From Raineya sp964654605 (GTDB taxonomy: Bacteria > Bacteroidota > Bacteroidia > Cytophagales > Thermonemataceae), in NCBI GenBank assembly GCA_964654605.1, contig CAZZLW010000059.1, positions 1-8,560 of the forward strand: 8,560 nucleotides of DNA. Reading direction: 5' to 3'. Of this stretch, positions 1 through 7,066 are shown in pieces. The position numbers were made by a program, and so were the translations under genes. Numbering within the stretch: the first letter of the stretch is position 1; each line of letters opens with the position of its first letter. The notes below the pieces were generated by a model, which was not told where the DNA came from, did not search any database, and worked only from the letters and a program-made list of their open reading frames with translations.

Positions 1-227
1 AGACATACTGACTCGCGAAAAGAGGTGGAATTGAAGCAGTGATTGAAAAGCTACAAAACCGGTGTCAAAGTGAACACACAAGGCATAGAAGTCCTAAAAA
101 CTGTCTGGTTAAGTGGTGGTATGGAATTATTGCCTACAAAGTCCTAGATAAAAAGCCAACTATTAGAGATTTGCAAGAAAAAAATCTACTTAAAAATTTT
201 GAACGTTTTCAAGATATGGCCGCTTAA
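1..227 (+). pseudogene. IS982-family transposase, C-terminal remnant
   Basis: This is the 3' end of a transposase; the rest lies outside the window. The readable frame (about 12-227) carries the block IEAVIEKLQN, then SEHTRHRSPKN, then GIIAYKVLDKKPTI. This matches the C-terminal end of IS982-type DDE transposases as I remember it (an IETIxDQLKN - IEHxRHRS - GLIAYxxxxKKPS pattern). The conserved Glu in IEAV is probably the last catalytic acidic residue of the DDE triad. In this frame a TGA stop at 9-11 lies just before the conserved block. The neighbouring frame reads DILTREKRW up to about 28 and then hits a TGA, which suggests a one-base frameshift near 24-32 and a dead copy. A GTG at 39 could only start a 62-aa fragment with no catalytic core. 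The family is assigned from motif memory, not from a search. Confidence 0.65.
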
Positions 228-237
228 CTCACGTTAA
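224..237. repeat. Short inverted repeat at the end of the transposase remnant
   Basis: TTAAC and GTTAA, separated by four bases (TCAC), span the stop codon of the transposase remnant. The position, right at the 3' end of an IS coding region, is where the right terminal inverted repeat would be expected. With the left end outside the window, this cannot be told from a chance palindrome. Confidence 0.25.
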
Positions 238-272
238 AATACACCAAAAAATCGCATATTCTAAAACTGATA

Positions 273-3200
273 ATGCAAAATTTCCTCACTCGCTATTACT
301 TATATAGCCTTTTGTGGGCAGTGGGTTTATTTTTGCTTGGCGAGGTGGCTTTTCTTATCCACCAAAATCAAGCCCCTATCAGTATTGATGAAAAATACCA
401 AACAAGTATTCAAAGTAACATTATCCGTGAGATAGAAATTTTAAGACAAGAAAGCAAGGAAACCGAAGAACTCTTTCAGGAAAACAATGTCATCAGCCTC
501 GTTGAGGTCAAAAAAAAACATCAATACCCTTGTGTCATTTTCAGAAATGAGCAACTTCTCTTTTGGTCGGATAACCGCTTTATTCCCGAATACGATTTGA
601 TTGACGGAAATTACACTATCAAATTCTTTGAGCTACAAAATGGCTACTACATTTTTCACAGAGATTTTTTCAAAACCAACGAAGGCAATAAAATTGAAAT
701 TTTCACTTATCTACCCCTACAAGTGCGTTACAGCTTGCAAAATAAATACCTTACTTCGCAAGTCAATCCTCATATTTTTCCTTCCGAACAGCTTGAAATT
801 AGCAAAACCCCTACTTCCAAGCAAATTTTCACAGAAATAGAAAAAGGCGAATACCTTTTTTCATTATCATATTCTACCCGAAAAGAAGCCCCTCACTTGT
901 ACTGGTTTGCTCTATCACTCATTTGTAATGCTGGAGCTTTTGTAATGCTTTTTATTTTTATTTGGAAATGGCAAGCTTTTTTCCAACAAAAAAAATTATA
1001 TGAGTTTTTTATTGCCTTTTTCGTGCTTTATTGGCTATTGGTACGTTGGCTGATGCTTAAAAACCTAATTCCTTATAGCTTTTGGGAAACCGATTTATTC
1101 AACCCACAACTCTACGCTTCCTCGTTTTGGTCGCCCTCGTTGGGAGATTTACTCATCAACTTATTTTTAGGCTTGTGGATAGTGTTTCTATTACAAAGAA
1201 ATTTTCCAAAAACTCTTATTTTTCAGAAAATCAGTCCAAAGAAAAAAATTGGGGCTAAATATGGGGCTTCGCTACTGCTTATCTTTTTGAGTTATGTTTC
1301 CTTTTATGAAATTTTTGGCATATTTAGCACCATTTTTACCAATTCGCAACTTGTATTAGACATTTCACAAAATATTCACTTTCGCTTACCTCATTGGGCG
1401 GCTTTTGGGGTGTTTGTTGTGCTTTCTACGATTTGCTTTCTGCTCTTGCACCTTGTAGGACGCCTACTCATACGCTTTCTGGATAACGACTACCCCAAAT
1501 TTGCTCTCCTTTTTGGGCTGGCAACTATTTTACACTCTTCTATTGCCTACTTTACGGGCAATTTTGAGTTATTTTTAAGCCTACTCAATGGCATATACCT
1601 ACTGATTTTGTACTTTTTCCGCCTGCCTCAATTTTTATATCGCTTTCGTAATATTTCCATTTTGTATTTGCTCATAGGCTCGCTTTGGTGTGCCGTAACA
1701 GGAACGTATGCCTTACGCTATTTTTCAACACAAACACAAAACAAAGAAATTGGCAGATTTGCCGAAAATTTGCTTTTATCCAAAGATTTCAAAACGGAAC
1801 TCACTTTGGATAATATTGTTGAGGAAATTCAGTTGGATTTGCCACTCAAACTTTTTTTCAAGGCTTCGCTATCGGTAGTAGATAAAAACATCATTGAAAA
1901 GCGTATCCGCAAGCAATATGTAAAAAATGAATTTCCTGATTATGAAGTGGAAGTTTTAGTATTTGATAACGCAGGGCTTCCTATCAGCAAGAATACACAA
2001 ATACGTTATGCCGATTGGGTAGAAACCTATCAAAAACCACAATTCCGTACCGATAAAACCGACCGCTTTTTTATCAGCGAAACCCAAGCCATAGAGCAAA
2101 AAATTGACCTTAATCTTTTCAGAATGTATATTGATTTCATAGAAATCAAGCAATCAGGGCAAATTTTGGGCTATGTAATTCTTACACTCAAAAAACGAAA
2201 AGCTACCTCTTTCAAAGTGTATCCTGTATTGCTTCGCAACGAAAAAATTGAGGAAAATACTAAAATCAGTAATGTATCTTATGCCATTTTCAAAACGGGT
2301 AGCGACCCCCAAAAAAATAGTGAGCTGATTTACTCGCAAGGAGATTGCAATTACTACAAAAATTTCAAAGAAGGGCTTTTTCGTATCCAAAAATTATACC
2401 AACAGGGCTATGAATTTCAGGGCTACAAGCATTTTGCCTTCCGAGGCGAAAACGGAAAAGTAGTAGTGATTTCCTTGCCCGAATATGCCTTCAAAAATAC
2501 TTTTGCCAACTTTTCGCTTTTGTTTCTTTTACTTATTACGCTGGTAGCTCTCATTCTTTCGGTGTATGGGCTTATCAATTATTATCAACGTAAAAAAATT
2601 ACTCTTGCAACACGTATTCAGATATTTCTGAATCTTGCCTTTTTCTTTCCTTTGGTTATTTTCAGTATCACTACTTTGCAAGTGGTAAGCAGTACTTATG
2701 AAAATGATTTGAACCAAAAATTTTTACAAAAAGCAGAAAATGCCTCCAATAGCCTTTTGAGCGTAATGCAAAGCTATACTGAACAGATGAAAACTAAAGA
2801 GGAATTGCTGGGCGAGGTAAATAGCGTGGCTCTATATGCTCAGTCGGATTTGAATGTTTTTGATACCCAAGGCAGACTGCTCGTAACCAGCCAACCTGCC
2901 ATTTATGATAGTCGTTTGCTTTCTAAAAACATAGCTCCCGAAGCCTTGTGGCAAATTGTGGAACGGAAAGAAACCAGCACAATGCTTGCCGAAAATATTG
3001 GTAACCTGAACTACAAGGCTGTTTATTGGGCAATTCGCTCCTTTGAAAACAACCAACTTCTTGCTATCCTGAACATTCCATTCTTTGATGCCGAAGACGA
3101 AAGAGATAAAAAGCTAACAGGTATCTTTACCACTATCATCAATATTTTCACGATTATTTTCCTCATTTTTGTAATTACTTCCTACTTTACTTCCAACTTG

Positions 3201-4055
3201 CTCACCGAGCCTTTGGCGATTATTACCCAAAAAATTCGCCGTACAACCCTACAAACCACCAATGAACCTCTGCAATGGGATTCTGATGATGAAATAGGTT
3301 TGCTGGTAAATGAGTACAACAAAATGCTTATCAAGTTGGAAGCCAGCAAAAAGGCTCTCGCCCAATCGGAAAAAGAAGCGGCTTGGCGGCAAATGGCAAA
3401 GCAAGTAGCTCACGAAATCAAAAACCCACTGACACCTATGAAGCTCACTTTGGAGCATTTGAGGTATAAAATCTACAAAAATCACCCCGAAATGAAAGAA
3501 ATTATTGAAAAACCTTTTGAAACCGTACTTACACAAATTGATTTGCTCAGCGATATTGCCTCCTCCTTTGGTGCTTTTGCTCGTATGAAAGAGCCTGAAA
3601 GTAAAGAATTTGACATAGCTCACACACTCAAACAAACCCTTCTACTTTATGAAAATGATGAAGACATACGCTTAATTCGGCATATTGCCAAAGGTAAGTT
3701 CATTGTAAAAGGTGATAATCAGCTAACAATGCAAATATTTACCAATCTTCTGCTCAATGCCAAACAAGCTGTACCCAACGATAGAACCCCTGAAATTTTA
3801 GTAGCTCTCTACAAAAATGAAAATAACTTTGTACGCATAGAAATTCGCGATAATGGCAGTGGTATTCCTGATGAAGCTCAACCCAAAATATTTCAACCCA
3901 ATTTTAGTACCAAATTTACAGGCTCAGGCATAGGACTGGCTCTTGCCAAACAAGGCATAGAACACGCAGGCGGAAAAATTTGGTTTGAAACCGAAAAAGA
4001 TATGGGTACTTGCTTTTTTATTGAATTACCCTTGATTGCCCATAATGAAGGATAG
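273..4055 (+). CDS. Large multi-pass membrane sensor histidine kinase, NtrY-like
   Basis: A complete 1260-aa sensor kinase, far longer than a typical 400-700-aa kinase. About 12 hydrophobic segments are visible (near residues 8-29, 210-232, 242-262, 293-310, 331-355, 375-400, 410-427, 431-449, 461-480, 745-768, 784-806 and 950-972). With the N terminus inside, they leave three soluble extracytoplasmic regions (about 30-208, 481-742, 807-948) and a cytoplasmic kinase. A HAMP-like linker ending in DDEIGLLVNEYNKM (to about 1025) precedes the H-box VAHEIKNPLTPMKL, with the phosphoacceptor at His1047. The HEIKNPLTP form is typical of NtrB/NtrY-type kinases. The ATPase domain has the N-box NLLLNAKQAV (Asn1158, Asn1162), the G1 box DNGSGIP (Asp1193) and the G2 box GSGIGLALAK (from Gly1217), so the catalytic residues appear intact. 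No receiver domain or adjacent response regulator is present. It lies 45 bp after the IS remnant and 87 bp before the next gene. The signal is unknown. Confidence 0.9.
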   Translation: MQNFLTRYYLYSLLWAVGLFLLGEVAFLIHQNQAPISIDEKYQTSIQSNIIREIEILRQESKETEELFQENNVISLVEVKKKHQYPCVIFRNEQLLFWSDNRFIPEYDLIDGNYTIKFFELQNGYYIFHRDFFKTNEGNKIEIFTYLPLQVRYSLQNKYLTSQVNPHIFPSEQLEISKTPTSKQIFTEIEKGEYLFSLSYSTRKEAPHLYWFALSLICNAGAFVMLFIFIWKWQAFFQQKKLYEFFIAFFVLYWLLVRWLMLKNLIPYSFWETDLFNPQLYASSFWSPSLGDLLINLFLGLWIVFLLQRNFPKTLIFQKISPKKKIGAKYGASLLLIFLSYVSFYEIFGIFSTIFTNSQLVLDISQNIHFRLPHWAAFGVFVVLSTICFLLLHLVGRLLIRFLDNDYPKFALLFGLATILHSSIAYFTGNFELFLSLLNGIYLLILYFFRLPQFLYRFRNISILYLLIGSLWCAVTGTYALRYFSTQTQNKEIGRFAENLLLSKDFKTELTLDNIVEEIQLDLPLKLFFKASLSVVDKNIIEKRIRKQYVKNEFPDYEVEVLVFDNAGLPISKNTQIRYADWVETYQKPQFRTDKTDRFFISETQAIEQKIDLNLFRMYIDFIEIKQSGQILGYVILTLKKRKATSFKVYPVLLRNEKIEENTKISNVSYAIFKTGSDPQKNSELIYSQGDCNYYKNFKEGLFRIQKLYQQGYEFQGYKHFAFRGENGKVVVISLPEYAFKNTFANFSLLFLLLITLVALILSVYGLINYYQRKKITLATRIQIFLNLAFFFPLVIFSITTLQVVSSTYENDLNQKFLQKAENASNSLLSVMQSYTEQMKTKEELLGEVNSVALYAQSDLNVFDTQGRLLVTSQPAIYDSRLLSKNIAPEALWQIVERKETSTMLAENIGNLNYKAVYWAIRSFENNQLLAILNIPFFDAEDERDKKLTGIFTTIINIFTIIFLIFVITSYFTSNLLTEPLAIITQKIRRTTLQTTNEPLQWDSDDEIGLLVNEYNKMLIKLEASKKALAQSEKEAAWRQMAKQVAHEIKNPLTPMKLTLEHLRYKIYKNHPEMKEIIEKPFETVLTQIDLLSDIASSFGAFARMKEPESKEFDIAHTLKQTLLLYENDEDIRLIRHIAKGKFIVKGDNQLTMQIFTNLLLNAKQAVPNDRTPEILVALYKNENNFVRIEIRDNGSGIPDEAQPKIFQPNFSTKFTGSGIGLALAKQGIEHAGGKIWFETEKDMGTCFFIELPLIAHNEG

Positions 4056-4075
4056 CTCCAACCCCACGCTTACAA

Positions 4076-4108
4076 ACTTTTGAAGCATTGGACTTTTGAA
4101 CTTTCAAA
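4076..4108. repeat. Paired direct repeat and palindrome between kinase and sensor gene
   Basis: The 87-bp gap after the kinase holds two copies of ACTTTTGAA at 4076-4084 and 4092-4100, 16 bp apart. The second runs into a palindrome TTTGAA-CT-TTCAAA (4095-4108). The two-base centre is too short for a hairpin, so a protein site is more plausible than a terminator. The run is AT-rich and could be chance. Confidence 0.35.
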
Positions 4109-4142
4109 CTTTTTAGTAGTTTTGGCTGAAAATCTCTGAACA

Positions 4143-4808
4143 ATGGCTTTTGCAACCAATTGGTACAAGAAAACAGGTATTCGTAGGCAAGTTTTTGTAA
4201 TTTTTTCTATTATCACGGGTATCATTATGACCATCTCCCTGATTGGCATTATGGGTATCAATCGGGTAGCAGAAGATATAAACGGACTTTATTACGACCG
4301 TCTTTTGCCTGCCGTAGAAATGGCTAATCTGACCGAGAAATTGTACGAAAATCGCCTGCTTTTAGAAGAATATCTCTATCTTGATGACTCGCTGATGCGA
4401 AAAAAAATCCTTGAAAAAATTGAAAGAAACCACAAAAGCATTGACTCGCTTGCCTCCAAATATGCCGAAAGTCATTTGGTTGAGGAAGAAAATCGGTTTC
4501 TGATAACCTACCGAAAAGAAATTTTCAAATACAAACAATTAGAGAGCGAAATTGTTAAACTTTTTGCTACCGATGCCGAAAGTGCAAAAACCTTGTTTAG
4601 CACCGAAGCCTCGGAAGAGTTTAAGAAAATCATCGAGCCTATTCATCGCATTACTGATGTACAGCTCAAAATAGGCGAAGAGTTGCGAAAAGAATCTATC
4701 AAAGAAGCGAATAGTATTCGTTTTGCCTTGTATTTGGCAATGGGCATCGTGATTTTGGCAATTATCATTACGGGGGCTTGGCTGGGTTTTGTGTATATGA
4801 TGCAATGA
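4143..4808 (+). CDS. Membrane protein with a stand-alone four-helix-bundle (4HB_MCP-like) sensor domain
   Basis: A 221-aa protein with a short basic N terminus (about 18 residues), a first membrane helix (about 19-41, rich in Ile/Met), a long charged helical region (about 42-192) and a second membrane helix (about 193-219) that ends at the stop codon. The helical part, with its PAVEMANLTEKLYENRLLLEEY stretch and a regular hydrophobic pattern, resembles the 4HB_MCP ligand-binding domain of chemoreceptors. There is no HAMP, methyl-accepting, kinase or cyclase domain after the second helix, so it is a sensor without an output module. The ATG at 4143 is the first good start after the kinase. Its stop overlaps the ATG of nuoI (ATGA at 4805-4808), so the two are probably translated in a coupled way. 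It might be an accessory subunit of the upstream kinase or a decayed chemoreceptor; neither is shown. Confidence 0.75.
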   Translation: MAFATNWYKKTGIRRQVFVIFSIITGIIMTISLIGIMGINRVAEDINGLYYDRLLPAVEMANLTEKLYENRLLLEEYLYLDDSLMRKKILEKIERNHKSIDSLASKYAESHLVEEENRFLITYRKEIFKYKQLESEIVKLFATDAESAKTLFSTEASEEFKKIIEPIHRITDVQLKIGEELRKESIKEANSIRFALYLAMGIVILAIIITGAWLGFVYMMQ

Positions 4809-5479
4809 ATTCCTACCTTACAAATATCGTTCAGTCTATAAAAACTACTTGGAAAGGCTTTCAGGTTACTTTTAGGCATTTTCGCAAGGCTTTTCGCAAG
4901 CAAAAGCCTATTTTTATCACTGAAAAAACCTACTTTGAGCAAAATACAGGCAAAGTAACCCTAGAATACCCCAAAGAAAAACTCCCAACCCCTGAAATAG
5001 GACGTTACAAACTACACAATGAAATTGACGATTGCATTGTTTGCGATAAATGTGCCAAAATTTGCCCTGTAAATTGTATTGAAATTGAGGCTATCAAGGC
5101 TACCGAAGAGTTTGGCAAAACCTCTGACGGCACAAGCAAACGTATTTACGCCGCCAAATTTGATATTGATATGGCAAAGTGCTGTTTCTGCGGACTTTGC
5201 ACTACGGTTTGCCCTACGGAATGTCTTACTATGACAGACGAGTACGATTACACCGTTTCAGATATTACTTTGCACAACTTTCATTTTGCCAATATGAGCG
5301 AAGCGGAAATTGCCGAAAAGAAAGCCCTTTACGAGCAGTATCTCAAAGAAAAAGAAGAAGCCAAAAAGCAAGCCGCCAAAGAAAAAGCAGAACAAGAAAT
5401 TCTTAAAAACGAAACTGAAAATACAACTGAAAATAAAGCCAAAGTCGTTTTCAAACCTAAATTCAAGCCTAAAAGTTAA
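4805..5479 (+). CDS. nuoI: NADH-quinone oxidoreductase subunit I (2[4Fe-4S] ferredoxin subunit)
   Basis: A 224-aa protein. NuoI sits in the peripheral arm of respiratory complex I and carries the N6a and N6b iron-sulfur clusters, which pass electrons from NADH toward the quinone site. Two CxxCxxCxxxCP motifs are complete: Cys77, 80, 83, 87 (CIVCDKCAKICP) and Cys126, 129, 132, 136 (CCFCGLCTTVCP). The segment NSYLTNIVQSIKTTWKGFQV at the start and EKLPTPEIGRYKL before the first motif fit the family. The ATG at 4805 is chosen over an in-frame TTG at 4778 because it gives the normal NuoI N terminus and the common 4-bp ATGA overlap with the upstream gene. From about residue 170 a Lys/Glu/Ala-rich helical tail ends in KPKFKPKS, making the protein longer than the usual 160-180 aa; such tails are, to my knowledge, seen in Bacteroidota. 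The rest of the core looks intact. Confidence 0.95.
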   Translation: MNSYLTNIVQSIKTTWKGFQVTFRHFRKAFRKQKPIFITEKTYFEQNTGKVTLEYPKEKLPTPEIGRYKLHNEIDDCIVCDKCAKICPVNCIEIEAIKATEEFGKTSDGTSKRIYAAKFDIDMAKCCFCGLCTTVCPTECLTMTDEYDYTVSDITLHNFHFANMSEAEIAEKKALYEQYLKEKEEAKKQAAKEKAEQEILKNETENTTENKAKVVFKPKFKPKS

Positions 5480-5746
5480 TATTGAAACAGAAAACAGGAT
5501 TTAGAAATTTAGACGGAGTAAAACTTTTACCTCAAACGCTTAAATATTTCAACTTTTTGAGCGTAGATAATTACCAAAAAATTCATTATAGCTTGTTCCT
5601 TGTTTCTTGCCCCCCGCTTTTTATCTGCCACTCCAAAATGCTAAAAATCTAAATTTATTTTGGCTACTACAAACATATTTACTAATATTGAGGTTGAATA
5701 GGAAAATTCTCTTGTTTTTGTATTTCGTACTCATATCTGAAAAAAT
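5480..5746. other. 267-bp spacer between nuoI and nuoD
   Basis: No convincing gene is visible here. It holds a weak inverted repeat (CTCAAA at 5531-5536 with TTTGAG at 5556-5561; ACGCT/AGCGT overlap it) without a following T-run, and a run of six C at 5610-5615 in otherwise AT-rich DNA. A possible promoter lies near the right end. A spacer of this size suggests that nuoD has its own transcription start. Confidence 0.6.
5688..5720 (+). promoter_or_regulatory. Possible nuoD promoter, Bacteroidota type (weak)
   Basis: TTG at 5688-5690 and TGTTTTTG at 5713-5720 are 22 bp apart, resembling the TTG - 17 to 23 bp - TAnnTTTG promoter of Bacteroidota with one mismatch in the -7 box (G for A). It ends 26 bp before the nuoD ATG. 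In DNA this AT-rich such near-matches are common, so the support is weak. Confidence 0.25.
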
Positions 5747-7006
5747 ATGGCTAACATAGTTCCTGTGGAAAAAGACCCTCAACTCTTGGATAGCATTGGC
5801 TACAAAAGCACCAAAATTGAGGACGCAATGTATATGAACGAGCTAACCACGCTCAACTTGGGTCCTACGCACCCTGCCACACACGGCATTTTTCAGAATG
5901 TATTACTAATGGACGGCGAAAAAATCGTAGCAGGCGAATCTACCGTAGGGTATATTCACAGAGCTTTTGAAAAAATCGCCGAGCAAAGACCTTTTTACCA
6001 GATTACTACCCTTACCGATAGAATGAACTACTGCTCCTCGCCTATCAACAATATGGGCTGGTGGATGACCGTAGAGAAACTTTTGGGTGTAGAAGTACCC
6101 CAAAAGGCTCAATATATGCGAGTAATCTTAATGGAACTGGCTCGCATAGCCGACCACATCATTTGTAATGGTATTTTGGGGGTAGATAGCGGGGCTTTTT
6201 CAGGATTTTTGTATATTTACCAATGGCGTGAGCATATTTACGACATTTATGAAGAAGTTTGTGGGGCAAGGCTCACTACCAATATGGGCAGAATTGGCGG
6301 TCTGGAAAGAGATTTTTCTGAAAAAGCTATTGCAGGCATCAAGAAACTGCTCAAAGAATTTCCTGCTGTACTCAAAGAGTTTGAAACACTTTTCAATCGT
6401 AATCGTATTTTTATGGATAGAACCATAGGCGTTGGAGCTATTTCTGCGGAAAGAGCCTTGAACTATGGTTTTACGGGACCTAATTTGCGAGCTTGCGGCG
6501 TAGATTACGATGTGCGTGTCAATGAGCCTTATTCGGGTTATCAGGATTTTGAATTTGATATTCCCGTAGGTGAAAATGGCGATACTTACGACCGCTTTAT
6601 GGTACGCAACGAAGAAATGTGGCAAAGTTTGCGTATTATTCAGCAAGCAATGGATAAACTCCCCAAAGCCGAAGGTAGTTACCACGCCGATGACCCTCGC
6701 TATTACCTACCGCCCAAGCAGGAAGTCTATAAAAATATGGAAGCTCTCATTTACCACTTCAAAATTGTAATGGGAGAAATTGATGCTCCTGTGGGTGAGG
6801 TATATCATTGTGTAGAAGGGGGCAATGGCGAATTAGGCTTTTATCTGATTTCTGATGGTGGCAGAACGCCCTATCGTTTGCATTTCCGCCGTCCTTGCTT
6901 TATTTACTACCAGGCTTATACCGAAATGTGCAAAGGACAGCAAATCTCTGATGCCATTATGATTATGAGTAGCCTCAATGTAATTGCAGGCGAACTGGAC
7001 GCCTAA
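5747..7006 (+). CDS. nuoD: NADH-quinone oxidoreductase subunit D (49-kDa subunit)
   Basis: A 419-aa protein, about the normal NuoD length. NuoD is the peripheral-arm subunit of complex I that, with NuoB, forms the quinone-binding pocket near cluster N2; it descends from the large subunit of NiFe hydrogenases but binds no metal. The sequence shows LNLGPTHPATHG (residues 37-47), VGYIHRAFEK, TDRMNYCSS, RIGGLERD, NYGFTGPNLRACGVDYDVR, PYSGYQDFEFDIPVGENGD and GELGFYLISDGGRTPYR. His46 and Tyr95 align by eye with the quinone-binding His38 and Tyr87 of Thermus Nqo4, so the site looks intact. The C terminus is GELDA instead of the common GEVDR, as I recall for Bacteroidota. The ATG at 5747 follows an A-rich stretch without a Shine-Dalgarno sequence. 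NuoC is not fused to it, and nuoC and nuoE are not beside it. Confidence 0.96.
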   Translation: MANIVPVEKDPQLLDSIGYKSTKIEDAMYMNELTTLNLGPTHPATHGIFQNVLLMDGEKIVAGESTVGYIHRAFEKIAEQRPFYQITTLTDRMNYCSSPINNMGWWMTVEKLLGVEVPQKAQYMRVILMELARIADHIICNGILGVDSGAFSGFLYIYQWREHIYDIYEEVCGARLTTNMGRIGGLERDFSEKAIAGIKKLLKEFPAVLKEFETLFNRNRIFMDRTIGVGAISAERALNYGFTGPNLRACGVDYDVRVNEPYSGYQDFEFDIPVGENGDTYDRFMVRNEEMWQSLRIIQQAMDKLPKAEGSYHADDPRYYLPPKQEVYKNMEALIYHFKIVMGEIDAPVGEVYHCVEGGNGELGFYLISDGGRTPYRLHFRRPCFIYYQAYTEMCKGQQISDAIMIMSSLNVIAGELDA

Positions 7007-7012
7007 TAAACC

Positions 7013-7066
7013 ACAAACGAGGGCTGAATTTGGATAAAGCCCTCGTTTGTTAAAAACATTTTTTTT
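7013..7066 (+). terminator. Strong hairpin terminator after nuoD
   Basis: A perfect 13-bp stem, ACAAACGAGGGCT (7013-7025) with AGCCCTCGTTTGT (7038-7050), closes a 12-base loop six bases after the nuoD stop. It is followed by TAAAAACA and then eight T (7059-7066). The T-run starts eight bases after the stem, a little further than in the classic model. It lies between convergent genes; on the - strand the bases after the stem (GGTTTATTAGG) make a poor U-tract, so it works best for nuoD. Confidence 0.85.

Noticed and set aside
510..518. Run of nine A in the kinase gene as a phase-variation or slippage site
   Set aside because: It encodes Lys codons in an AT-rich genome where such runs are common, and the reading frame is intact across it.
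3249..3635. 128-codon open frame on the - strand inside the kinase
   Set aside because: It lies opposite the HAMP/H-box coding region, has no recognisable domain and is rich in Phe, as expected for the complement of Lys/Glu-rich coding DNA.
4778..4804. Nine-codon N-terminal extension of nuoI from a TTG
   Set aside because: It would overlap the upstream gene by 31 bp and adds residues not seen in NuoI; the ATG at 4805 gives the standard start and an ATGA overlap.
5531..5564. Possible terminator after nuoI
   Set aside because: The arms are only 5-6 bp with a loop of 19 bases or more and no T-run follows; the structure is too weak.
5610..5615. Run of six C before nuoD as a phase-variable promoter tract
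   Set aside because: Six bases is short for slippage control, and it is over 100 bp from the start codon with no matching promoter elements around it.
6200..6685. 161-codon open frame on the - strand inside nuoD
   Set aside because: It overlaps a clear, conserved nuoD and has no recognisable protein features; it is a shadow frame.
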